Shown here piece after piece: positions 8,421 to 18,700 of a DNA stretch of 46,958 bases (position 1 is its first letter; the number at the start of each line of letters is the position of its first letter). The DNA comes from an uncultured Pirellula sp. (lineage in GTDB: Bacteria; Planctomycetota; Planctomycetia; Pirellulales; Pirellulaceae): positions 1-46,958 of the forward strand of contig CAITIE010000066.1 in assembly GCA_903892355.1 (NCBI GenBank), written 5' to 3'. A program made the position numbers and the translations under genes. Below the pieces are notes generated by a model. The model worked only from the letters and a program-made list of their open reading frames with translations. It did not search any database and was not told where the DNA came from.

Positions 8421-11400
8421 CTAAGGGAAAAAGAGAAACTCGTTGCTATTGAACAACGCTCGGCAAAGCAGATCTAATGAATAGGTGGTAACGACCGGCA
8501 ATGCATCTGCGATTTCCATATCAGTTGGCTCCCGGCATAACGCCAACTGGTAGGCGACACGGATTTGAGCAATGTGGTCACCGGTCCGAACCGAGTATTC
8601 GGATTCTTGCGAAACCATCGATCGAACACGTTCGGCAAAGGCTATCGATTGCTCCAAAGTGAAACGGCTATTGAAGAGGTTCAGTGCTTGGATGGGTGTT
8701 GTTGATGCTCTGCGCAGTCCGGTGCTTTGACCTGCGTCCGGACAATCAAACGCGCCAAAAACCGCTTCACGCTCGCGACGGACCTTGTGCGCGTAGATCA
8801 TCCTCCGCAAACCTTCACCGGAGAAGGATTCGACAGGCTTAAATCCACTCAGTCCACCCCGTTGATCGAAGAGATCGTACCCTCGACCGTACATCTTAAG
8901 GTCCAGTTTACCACTGATGGCGAGCATGGAATCCCGGATCACTTCCGCTTCCAACCTTCGTCGGGGATACCGCCACAATAGCCTCGCATCCGCGTCGATG
9001 CGAGCTGCATCCGGGTTATTGAGACTCGCTTGGCGGTAGACTCGCGAGAGGACGATCTTATGATGGAGTTGCTTCATCGACCAACCCGATCGAATCAACT
9101 CGCGGGCTAACCAATCGAGCAGCTCTGGATGGGAGGGAGCGATACCGTTCATTCCAAAGTCGTTGGGTGTCGATACCAGCCCTATTCCGAAATGACCTTG
9201 CCAAATGCGATTGGCGATCACGCGCGCGGTGAGCGGGTTCTCTGGGGATGCGATCCAATCGGCCAGCGCGATGCGACGGTCCCGTTCAGGAGTATCTTGA
9301 GCTAACGCTACCGCAACTAACTCGGCCTCTCCCAAACTTGCCGCCCCCAAACTCGCCTCTCCAAAGAACGATGGCACGTTCGGTGCAACCACGTCTTTGG
9401 GCTGTTCTGGATCGCCGCGATGCAACACATGGATGGTATCAGGCGCTCGAAAGACTCCAGCGAAAGCCTTGAGGGATTCTAGGATACCATTCCGCTCCGC
9501 TTCCAACCGTTTGCGTTCTCCTTGTAAGGATTCGGCCAAGCGAACCTCTTCGGGAGTTGCACCAAACGCCGATGGACCGAGCGATGCATCGGGTTTCGCA
9601 TCCGGATCGTAGGGGTTCCGATCGGTGGAGAGAGCGACGGGTTTCCAAACGCCATCTTCATCGGCGATTTCGATGCAGTACTGGGTTGCCAACCGATCGG
9701 TGAATTGCCCTTGGCGATCCCGCCCCCAAACGATTCGTTCGATGGTTTCGACGCGAGGCAAGGTAATCGTGACCGATCCCTTCCCGACCTCGCGCGACAT
9801 CCAGCTGCTACTGTTTCCGTACCGACCATCATTGACGAACCGGAGTTCATGGCGCCCTGGATCGACTTTATCTCCTGCCGATGTTGCGATAGATCCATAG
9901 CTTTCGAGAGCCACATTCACCCCATCGCAGTTAACTATTTCAAGTTCGTCGATGCATGGCTCCAGTCGGTTCGTTTCCAGGATGGTGAATCGAACTTGTT
10001 TCGCACGCGTCGGCGGAATTCGATCGGTGTTACGCTTGGATTGGACACTTGCTCGCAAGGTTGCTTTTGCGGCAACCATTTCGAGCGCATCCGGTTCTTT
10101 ACCTACTGAGATTCGATAAGCCGTCGCCAAGCGATCTTGGAATTGTCCTTCGCGATCTCGCCCCCACACGATCCGTCCGATGCGTGTTGGCTGTGGCAGC
10201 TCAAACAGCACCCAACCTTTGCCAGCTTGGTCGCTCATCCAGCTATGGGAATTCCCGTACATTCCATCATGAATATGCTTGAGCTGATGGATTGCAGATT
10301 CGCGGCTACCCGAAGCGGTGACGCGGGTTCCCTCGCTCTGCAAAGCGATATTTCTAGGTTCTGGGTCATCCGTCCAGATTTCAAACTCATCGATGCACGG
10401 TTCGATCAATCCCAAGGTCGGATGCCGGTTGGCATCATCGATATCCATGCGTACCCATCGCACCGATCGAGGCTCGAACGATTCCTCGTTTTTCTGGGAG
10501 TCGGATGGGGTGATAGGTGCATCGAGCGAGCGGGCCAGCGGTTCCAACCGCATGAGCTGCGTGTCGATATTCGCTATTCTCTCAGCGAGTGACTCCGCCT
10601 GTTTTCTTTTAGCATCGGACTCTCCGGTGCGCACTTCTCGATCACCATATTCGACTCCTGCCACGAACGATTGCATCGCGTAATAATCGGATTGGCTAAT
10701 CGGGTCGAACTTGTGATCGTGGCATCGCGCACATCCGATGCTCAGACCTAGAAAGGTTTGCCCAATGTTGACCACGATCTCATCGAGTGCGTCTTGTCTA
10801 GCCAACCGTTTGCTCGGCTCATCCGCACCGATCTGGCCTGGGAGAAGGACCGATGCAGTGATGAGAAATCCTGTGGCGGTATCTCGATCCAGGCTGTCCC
10901 CAGCGATCTGTTCGCGAACAAATTGATCGAAGGGCGTATCGCGCGCGATCGCATCGATCACATAGTCGCGATAATGCCATGCGTGAGGGCGCTCTGTGTT
11001 GACCTCGAACCCATGGGTGTCCGCATACCGAACCACATCGAGCCAATGCTGAGCCCATCGTTCCCCATAACGAGGCGAGTCCAGCAGCTCATCGACGGTT
11101 GAGCCGTACAACGAAAGGATCGACGCATCCCGGGTCGATGGGTCCCCCGATACGGCTCGTTCGTAGTGTTGCTGAAACACAGTCAGTTGTTCGGGGGATG
11201 GAGGTAGTCCGTGCAAATCGAGAGTCACGCGTCGCAGCCATCCCAGCGGAGATATCTCGGTGGCCATCGCCAATCCGCGATCGCGCAGTCTCAACGCGAT
11301 CCACGAGTCGATGGAATGATCCTCTTCGTAAGTAGGGATCGGTTGGAAACTCCAATGCTCTTTGGGGTCCTTCAATAGCGTGGTATCGATTCCGTCCGGC

Positions 11401-11792
11401 CATTGGGCACCTTGTTCGATCCAACGCAACAGGATTTGAATCGACTCCTTGGGTAACGGGGGACCTTGCGGAGGCATGCGCACTTCAAGATCATCGCTAG
11501 TCACCAATTCGATGAGCGGACTTGAGGATGGCTCGTTCGGGACAATGCATGGACCGTAATTCTCCCCGCCGCGCATGGCAGCCGATTTCACATCGAAGCG
11601 CAAGCTCGACTTCTGCTTGTGCGGCCCGTGGCACGAATAGCAATGGGTTTCCAGAATGGGGCGAACGTCCCGAACAAAGTCGACCTGCTGGGCGTCGCAG
11701 GGAAGGGCAGTTTGCACAAAAAGAAGGAGGCAGGCCGAGCCGAACAGCCAAGTAAGGGTAGGTCGATGTGCCGGCTCGGAGGTTGGTAGCAT
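8421..11792 (-). CDS. PSCyt1 / DUF1549 / DUF1553 (PSD1) protein with two inserted discoidin-like domains
   Basis: A 1123-residue exported protein. It has a signal peptide ([20 protein letters not shown]), then a planctomycete cytochrome C domain with one haem motif, CYSCH (~47). DUF1549 follows, with [19 protein letters not shown] and [12 protein letters not shown] (~357). Between ~440 and ~717 sit two homologous galactose-binding/discoidin-like copies; each has EPCIDE(F/L)EI, HDG or NDG, then YGNS.SWMS, and RIVWGRDR(E/Q)GQF. The C-terminal third is DUF1553 ([22 protein letters not shown]). The start at 11792 is chosen for its signal peptide; the frame continues to 11828. It heads the operon with DUF1501, AGE and mutarotase. 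Function is unproven; redox-linked polysaccharide attack is a common proposal. A short 15-bp repeat (9325-9369) encodes [10 protein letters not shown]. Confidence 0.92.
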   Translation of the reverse strand: MLPTSEPAHRPTLTWLFGSACLLLFVQTALPCDAQQVDFVRDVRPILETHCYSCHGPHKQKSSLRFDVKSAAMRGGENYGPCIVPNEPSSSPLIELVTSDDLEVRMPPQGPPLPKESIQILLRWIEQGAQWPDGIDTTLLKDPKEHWSFQPIPTYEEDHSIDSWIALRLRDRGLAMATEISPLGWLRRVTLDLHGLPPSPEQLTVFQQHYERAVSGDPSTRDASILSLYGSTVDELLDSPRYGERWAQHWLDVVRYADTHGFEVNTERPHAWHYRDYVIDAIARDTPFDQFVREQIAGDSLDRDTATGFLITASVLLPGQIGADEPSKRLARQDALDEIVVNIGQTFLGLSIGCARCHDHKFDPISQSDYYAMQSFVAGVEYGDREVRTGESDAKRKQAESLAERIANIDTQLMRLEPLARSLDAPITPSDSQKNEESFEPRSVRWVRMDIDDANRHPTLGLIEPCIDEFEIWTDDPEPRNIALQSEGTRVTASGSRESAIHQLKHIHDGMYGNSHSWMSDQAGKGWVLFELPQPTRIGRIVWGRDREGQFQDRLATAYRISVGKEPDALEMVAAKATLRASVQSKRNTDRIPPTRAKQVRFTILETNRLEPCIDELEIVNCDGVNVALESYGSIATSAGDKVDPGRHELRFVNDGRYGNSSSWMSREVGKGSVTITLPRVETIERIVWGRDRQGQFTDRLATQYCIEIADEDGVWKPVALSTDRNPYDPDAKPDASLGPSAFGATPEEVRLAESLQGERKRLEAERNGILESLKAFAGVFRAPDTIHVLHRGDPEQPKDVVAPNVPSFFGEASLGAASLGEAELVAVALAQDTPERDRRIALADWIASPENPLTARVIANRIWQGHFGIGLVSTPNDFGMNGIAPSHPELLDWLARELIRSGWSMKQLHHKIVLSRVYRQASLNNPDAARIDADARLLWRYPRRRLEAEVIRDSMLAISGKLDLKMYGRGYDLFDQRGGLSGFKPVESFSGEGLRRMIYAHKVRREREAVFGAFDCPDAGQSTGLRRASTTPIQALNLFNSRFTLEQSIAFAERVRSMVSQESEYSVRTGDHIAQIRVAYQLALCREPTDMEIADALPVVTTYSLDLLCRALFNSNEFLFFP

Positions 11793-12068
11793 GGTTCTTG
11801 ATAGGGGATCGAGGGTGCGCTGTTGCATTCTACCAGTTCGAGCCGATGGGACCTAACTTCTTCTAAAGATCCCGATATTGACGATTTTTCCGGCATTCTA
11901 CTCCCTCTCAGGACGGGACAATCTGGAGTTTGGCCGGTTTGTCACCCCTCAAAGATTCCGGTTGCGTAAAATGGAGAGGCAGCAGCGAGTCCCAAATCAG
12001 GAAGGCCCACGGCCCCGGGGCGGTTGCTTGCTATTCCATTCCACGGATGAGCCGATAAGGACTGGTCG

Positions 12069-15000
12069 ATGATTCGAACTGCCCCAAACCAGACGCGAGC
12101 AAGCCATTGGGCTTGGCGGATGGGGTGCGCTTGGCTCCTCTTGGGAGTCATGGCCTCGGGCTCATCCGGGCAGGAGACTACGCCGAAATCGATGCCTCCG
12201 GACCGGGTCCCGGATCTGCTAAAGCCAGGCATTCGCCCCGACGTTTTTTACATGAAGAACGCGAAAGGGGAGGAGGTTCTCATCCCTCGGGCGAGCTACG
12301 AAGCATTCGAGCGAAGCTTGATCGATACCTCGCGATCGACCACTGAGAATCCCGCTGGCATTGGGTTGACTGCGCTCGATCTGCTGGTCGAGCCTGATCG
12401 GGAGTATGCCAAGATCAAAGTGAATGGCCGATTGAGTCTTCCTACCGAAATGAAGTCCTGGTTCTCGTTGCCCATCGCCTTGGGGCAATTGCAGTGGGTT
12501 CCTAGCCCCGATCGACCGATCGACAACCTCTCCGTTTCAACGCAGTCGAACGGATACTTTTGGCGGATTCAGCCTGGTCCCGCCCCGGAACGCTCCTTGC
12601 AATTGGATGCGCTTTGCAAGCTCGCCTCGTTGAGCGGTGGCTATTCCATCCGACTCGATCTCCCGCCAACTTCGACCGTGATCCGACTGAAGTTACCCAA
12701 AGGGGATTGGGAATTGTCAGCGACTGGAGGTGGGAATGAAGTCGTCGAGCCATTCCAAATCTCGGGTGATTATTCCGTAGCCACAGTCCGAACCACCGCG
12801 AACACCGTAACGTTGTCTTGGAATCGAAAGACGGAACAGGATTCCATCGCGGCGATCGAAGCGACGAGCCAAACCAAATTCGCTCCGACTGCCGATGCGT
12901 CTCTGTTTCGAGCCGTCACCAATCTCTCGATTCGGGCCCCACAAAAGTTAGGTGGAAAACGATTTGTCATCGCATTGCCTCACGGTAGCCAAGTTCGAGA
13001 AACGACGAACACCCCGATCGGGTTCTCCGGGTATCGATTGGTTCGGACCATTACGGAACCGGACGAAGATCCAGTCACGGAAAAACGGCCCGTAGAACTT
13101 TCGCTCGAAATCGAGGAGGGAATGGTTCGACCGGAGATCGACATCCCGATCGAATGGCAAATCGCAAATAACTCCGGAGCAGAATCGATTTTGTTTTCTG
13201 CACCCGACATCATCGGTGTGCAACGCCATACAGGCACTATCGAATGCTTAGTCCCTCGCAACGTCCTTTTCGATTGGAAACCTTTGGATGCTACCCAATT
13301 GCTCAGGCAGTCTCAGGCCAACGATGGAAGCGATTCCATGGTGTATACCTTTCAATTCGAACGCCAACCTGCCGGTATCCAATCGCAATGGACATCGCTA
13401 GCCAGTCGGCCTCGGCTGGCCTCGAAATATTCGGTCGATATCCAAGAAGATCAGATCCAGCTCACCGGCACAATCGACTTTCTGAGCGATCCCTTCCAGT
13501 TGCCCTTGCTCCAGCTAGAAATCGTTGGCTGGAAGGTGGAGCGACTCGTGATGCGTCCCACCGATTACGAAATCGATCCGGGTCAACCTCTCAGCACCGA
13601 TCGTATTCCTCGCTATTCCATTCCTATTAACTCGAGCCTATGGTTGGGACCAGCAATCGATAATCGAGGAAGCATCAAAACCGATTCGGCTCGAAGCGAA
13701 TCCACACCGACGGACGGATCGTTAAGCACAACCGCGAAACCGACCGACGGAGACAATTCCAAACGCGCTGGAAGCGACGAATCGCCTCGATTTCGGCTTG
13801 AGTATATCTTGTCTCAACCCATCGCTTCCACCGCCAAAGAACTGTCATGGGAACTGCCGCAACTTTCGTGGTTAACCCAAGACACCCAGCAGCGTTCTGC
13901 AAAGACTGTTTACGGTTCGTTGCTCGTTATTTCGTGGCCGTTTCGATTGCTCTCCAATCCGGAGCAATCGGTCGGGATGCTGCATGCGCCGACCACCGTC
14001 CCAACGCGGGGATCCGAATTACCCAGTGAGCGACTGGCAAACGGAACCGCGGCTCCGTTTGTCTTGTCGTATCAAATCTCGGATGCGGCAGCAGCAGCGC
14101 GTTGGGTTGGATCCCGCGAGCGACGTGCGTCATCGACCTCAGCAACGTATTTGGGATCCGCATGGGTCTCTCGCAACCAAATCGAACTTCAGCATCGTTG
14201 GAACTGCCGCAGTTTTGGAAATCGTCCAGCGTCGCTTCGCATTGGAATCCCAAACACCATTTACCTAATTGGAGCCTCCAGTGATGGCTCGACGAGCAAA
14301 TCGCCTGATGGGGAATCCAACGCTTCCGTTCCAGGAAACATTCCGCAAAACCCTTCCCAAAGAACGATAGTTGTCGATGGTGTTGAGACCAAACTGGAGC
14401 TGATACCAGTCGATCCACAAGCCATCTCTGATGGCATGGTTTGGTATCGGTGGAATGTTCCGATAGCTCCCTCCGATTCGTCCCACACTTCCGACTTTCT
14501 AGTCCGTTGGAATACATCACTCCCAATCCTGTGGGATTCCTCGCAACAATACCCAGTGGATTTGCCGCTACCGATCATCGCCTCGGACCACGCAGAAGAC
14601 TCGCTAGTGATTGAATCCTCGGAGCTAAAAGTATCTCATTCCAATGAGTTGCAGCTACGCTCTATTTCTGCGTCGAGCGTGGCATCGAACGGCCTAACCG
14701 ATGAGCCGCGCGAGCGAGAACCGGGATACTATATCGTTCCATTGTTACCATCAGCACCTCGATGGACGGGTCTTCTGGTACTGCGAGGGGAGTCGGTCGG
14801 CGAATCGATCCGGATCGATTCGGAGTGGGTACAGACTATCCTCAATGCAATCGATCAGCGAGATAGATATGTCGTACGATTTGCGAGCAGTGACGAATCG
14901 ATCGAAATCGAGATTCCGTCCAATGTGCGTAAAGACGCAAAGATCCTACTCGATGGTCGGCTCGCCAATGTCACCGAAAGCGTCGAAAATCCGGACAGTC

Positions 15001-15788
15001 TGCAAATCGAATTGCTGCGACTGCCACGTTCCGAGCGAGACCCCTCCGGAGAACCCCTTTACGTCCTCGAGGTTTTCACCACCAAACCCTCGAAAGCTGG
15101 TTGGTGGCGCACAATCCAAATGTCGGCGCCACGATTGCGACCGAACGAAAACACTTCCCCGTTCGTCTGGCAGATCATTGTTCCTCGCTCCGAACATCTG
15201 CTGTTCACCTCCCAGCAATTAGCACCTCTATACCAGTGGCGTTGGCAGGATCTATTCTTGACCCGCAAAAGTGAATATTCACAAGAAGCGATGGAGCGGA
15301 CACTGGGCGCCTCTCGCCAATCGATCATTTCGCAGCAGACCAATCAGTATGATCTCATTTCGATGACTGGTGCAGCCTCGCTGGAGAGTTGGTTTATTCC
15401 GAGTTCGATGATTTGGCTTCCAGTTGCCTTCCTCGTCCTAGTTTTCTCTGTGTTGATGAACGAACGACGGTGGCTGAGGTGGCCCTGGATTTGGATCGTA
15501 ACACTGCTCGGCGGGTTCTTGTTTTCGCAGTGGGCGTGGGATATTTCGATCATCGTTGCTCAATCCGCCGTGGCTGCCATCAGCATTTCTATTACGTATT
15601 GGCTGACGCGATGGCTTCTCGATCGCCGCGCGCGACGGCGAAGTATTTTTGTCAGCCGATCGCCTAGTGTTGTCACCGCAACCATGCCTCGCACCGTTGC
15701 ATCGGGCTCCAATTTGTCGTTGGGGGATAGTCCAAAGAGTATTCTCTCCAACAATTCTCCTACAGCATCGTTGGGAGATGGAGCATGA
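12069..15788 (+). CDS. Giant exported protein with C-terminal membrane helices, unrecognised family
   Basis: A 1239-residue protein with a signal peptide (RMGCAWLLLGVMASGSSG). A long extracytoplasmic region rich in short beta-type segments follows, interrupted at ~540-580 by a Ser/Thr/Asp-rich linker. At ~1108-1190 there are about three membrane spans (IWLPVAFLVLVFSVL, WIWIVTLLGGFLF, IIVAQSAVAAISISITYWL), then a polar tail. I recognise no catalytic motif or named domain. An early segment (DVFYMKNAKGEEVLIPRASYEAF) resembles an opening seen again in the middle of the next protein. The start ATG has AAGGA 7 bp upstream. The gene is translationally coupled (ATGA) to the 2484-residue gene. The intergenic region before it (11829-12068) shows no clear promoter. 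It is probably a cell-envelope protein; function unknown. Confidence 0.9.
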   Translation: MIRTAPNQTRASHWAWRMGCAWLLLGVMASGSSGQETTPKSMPPDRVPDLLKPGIRPDVFYMKNAKGEEVLIPRASYEAFERSLIDTSRSTTENPAGIGLTALDLLVEPDREYAKIKVNGRLSLPTEMKSWFSLPIALGQLQWVPSPDRPIDNLSVSTQSNGYFWRIQPGPAPERSLQLDALCKLASLSGGYSIRLDLPPTSTVIRLKLPKGDWELSATGGGNEVVEPFQISGDYSVATVRTTANTVTLSWNRKTEQDSIAAIEATSQTKFAPTADASLFRAVTNLSIRAPQKLGGKRFVIALPHGSQVRETTNTPIGFSGYRLVRTITEPDEDPVTEKRPVELSLEIEEGMVRPEIDIPIEWQIANNSGAESILFSAPDIIGVQRHTGTIECLVPRNVLFDWKPLDATQLLRQSQANDGSDSMVYTFQFERQPAGIQSQWTSLASRPRLASKYSVDIQEDQIQLTGTIDFLSDPFQLPLLQLEIVGWKVERLVMRPTDYEIDPGQPLSTDRIPRYSIPINSSLWLGPAIDNRGSIKTDSARSESTPTDGSLSTTAKPTDGDNSKRAGSDESPRFRLEYILSQPIASTAKELSWELPQLSWLTQDTQQRSAKTVYGSLLVISWPFRLLSNPEQSVGMLHAPTTVPTRGSELPSERLANGTAAPFVLSYQISDAAAAARWVGSRERRASSTSATYLGSAWVSRNQIELQHRWNCRSFGNRPASLRIGIPNTIYLIGASSDGSTSKSPDGESNASVPGNIPQNPSQRTIVVDGVETKLELIPVDPQAISDGMVWYRWNVPIAPSDSSHTSDFLVRWNTSLPILWDSSQQYPVDLPLPIIASDHAEDSLVIESSELKVSHSNELQLRSISASSVASNGLTDEPREREPGYYIVPLLPSAPRWTGLLVLRGESVGESIRIDSEWVQTILNAIDQRDRYVVRFASSDESIEIEIPSNVRKDAKILLDGRLANVTESVENPDSLQIELLRLPRSERDPSGEPLYVLEVFTTKPSKAGWWRTIQMSAPRLRPNENTSPFVWQIIVPRSEHLLFTSQQLAPLYQWRWQDLFLTRKSEYSQEAMERTLGASRQSIISQQTNQYDLISMTGAASLESWFIPSSMIWLPVAFLVLVFSVLMNERRWLRWPWIWIVTLLGGFLFSQWAWDISIIVAQSAVAAISISITYWLTRWLLDRRARRRSIFVSRSPSVVTATMPRTVASGSNLSLGDSPKSILSNNSPTASLGDGA

Positions 15789-18700
15789 ACTGGGCTTCGC
15801 GACGGCTCTTGTCATGCATCGCGTGGCTTTTCCTTGCAACGACCTCAATCGTTGGTCATGCCTGGGCCCAGGATGCTGCAGATCCACAACCTGTTACCCA
15901 ATCCAGTCCACCGTACCGACGCTTGTTCATACAGCAGTCCGACCTTCCTGAGGTAGCTCTGGAGGGGTATCAACCCGTCGAGGTGACGAGCCTAACGGAG
16001 ACGTTGCAAGCGTATTTTGAAGAACAAGCCACCATTGCAGATCAGGCGACTCCTGCCCAGGCTGACATTCAATCGTTCCATGCAATAGCGCGTCTGGTGG
16101 GCGCGGATTTGGTTTCGGAGAGATCCCGTATCACATGGGAAACTAATCTTTCTCGAACAGGCACCACTCTCGCACTCAAGCGACGACTGCTGACCCCGTG
16201 GTCGCTCGCTCTCGACTATCCGATCTTCAAGTCGCTCGAGTTGAATCCGGTGGCTTTGAACCCTGCGAATGCCCCATCAAGCACTTCGCTCAGCAACAGC
16301 GCCCCCAGTTGGGTCTTCGATGATGCAGGACGTCCGTTGGTTCGCACCTCAGGCCCTACGGAATGGTTCTCGTGGTCCTTGAGACCTCAAAAGAACAGTA
16401 CGCCCAACCGGTTGAACTTCACCCTGTCGCTACCTCGATCTCCGAATGGTTGCTTGGTATTACAACTTCCCAAGAGCGCGAGGATATCCGATAGTTCTGC
16501 GGTTGCTCGCATGGTGGAAAACTGGGACGCGGTCGCGGAGCGACTGGGCACTTGGAATGCATCCGAGGGTTCCAAGGATATCGTTACGGGAGATAGTTAT
16601 TGGGTGCTGGAGTTGAGCGGGCAGGAGCAAGTCGCCTTTTCGATTTCTTTAGGCTCCACCAATCTTTTGAATGCAACCAACCCAGCATTCATCAGTGACA
16701 AAGGTGATTCCGGTGCCTACTTCAGCCGATTGATCGCCAAGCAATCTGTACAACATCTTGTCTCCTCGGAGTTGGTCCGCTCCTTGTACGATTGGGAGTG
16801 GACCGAATACGGCGGTGGGGATGGCTCGATCAAACTCAAAATCCCCCAGGGCACACGGCTGAAAAGCTTAACTGTCAACGATCGAGAAACCTCACTCCAA
16901 TTTTCGGATCAATCGATCGAGATCACGATCCCCAAAACGGAATCGAATCGAAACCCACTCGGCGGTGCCAAACTAAGACTGAATGCGGAATTTCAAACCC
17001 CCATCGCGGCATTGAAGGCACCGCGTCAAGACGGAGCGATGGAGTCGGAAACATTGACCATCAAGCCTGTCGAGTGGCTCAACGGATACACCGTTTCGGG
17101 CTCCACGTCGCTCATTCCTAACACTCCGTGGCAAATCCGAAATGTGCGTACCTCGCATGGCAAACTCGACGGGACGCGATCTCTCGCCCCAGGCCTTTTG
17201 AGATTCGACTACTCGTGGTTCCATAAACCAGCCACTTTATCGTTCTCGATGCACAAGCTCGATTCGGCGCCGCATGCGGAATTGCTCACTCGTCTATCCA
17301 CCGATTCCGAACAGGTATCGGCGATTGTTCGGATGCAATTGTCCCCGGTGCGCATCCCAGGTCCCCAAGAGATCCATTTGGCTGCCGATTGGAAACTCGA
17401 TTCGGCGCAGATCACGCCGAAATCTATTGCCTTGAATATCCTCCCGTCCGATCCAAAATCGTCGACGATTCTCCGCGTGGAGTCAACGACGAATGCGGAG
17501 ACCTCACCCATTCAAATCGAGCTTCGCGTTTCCAAGGAAATCCCGAAAGATCCAAATACCCCATTAACAACCGCTCCGATGATCGCATTGCCACTCTGGG
17601 AGCGAAGAGATGCGTTGATCATGGAACCCAGTTCTACAGTTCGCCTGGAACTCGATGGGGATTATGCAGATTGGATCGTCGACGAGGAAGCGTTAACGCC
17701 ATGGCAAAAAGACCGCCTGCCCCGATTAGGAAAGTACCTCATCTTCAGGATGACTGAAGGGAATTTGCCTCCACTGGTAACTCTACTCAACCCTTCAATC
17801 CGTGACACAAAGGTTTTTAGTCGTATCCTTCGAGGCGGTAGTCGCTGGACCATCGAGCATGAAATCAAGATTCCGTTGGATCCCCCGCTTCGCGAACCGA
17901 TCCGTATTGCACTTGAAGATACAGCATTGATGGATCCGTCCAGTCCGGGCACCCAACAAAGTCAGCTGCAGTCGACGCAGTGGAGCCTGCGAACACCGCT
18001 CGGACTTCGAAAGCTCGATGCAACCTGGGAGCTTCCTGTGTCTCCGGACCAGAACACCAAGGAGTGGATTATCGACCCTGCTCAACTTGGATTGCCCGAT
18101 CCAAATGGTATACCCGCTACCATTTTGGTGAGTTCGCAACTTCCCGCTGCGAATCCAGGGATGAATAACATGGATCCGATTACGATCAGCCTCCCCAGCG
18201 TCATCGGTACGACAACTAGCCAACGATGGTTGCAGGTCGATCGCGATTGGTATGTAACCACCGATTCTCCAAACGCAAAGTGGTCTTTTGATTCGCAAGG
18301 TCGGCGGTTATTGCAGTGGCTACCGGATTGGTCAACGTCAGATGGGTCGCGGCCTAGTCCACCTGCTATAAAGCTGTACGACTCGACGAAGTCATCGAAC
18401 CCTTCGCAGATCATTCCGAATTGGGAATTGAGTGTCGCGATCGATGCGTCAGGCAACCAAAAAGCCTTGGTGCGCGCTCAGGTGTTTGCCCTCGAGAATG
18501 AAGTTTTCGAAACAACAATCGACATCCCTGAAGGATGGAAACTGGATGAGCCAGCCACCCGTAGAGCGTTCCAGCGATCCCTGTCGTTGAATCCATGGCG
18601 CGATTCCAACGGCGAATTGCAAACCCAGGTGATTGGAACCACGCTGAAGTTGCGATGGTTGACCAACCCTTACCGAACAAGGATCTCGTCGGTAACGCCA

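Noticed and set aside
11939-11972. Sigma-70 promoter (TTGTCA ... TAAAAT) before the first giant gene
   Set aside because: The spacing between the hexamers is 22 bp, too long for a standard promoter.
13927-14526. 199-codon minus-strand ORF inside the first giant gene
   Set aside because: Antisense shadow with random-looking composition, fully covered by a continuous gene with signal peptide and membrane spans.
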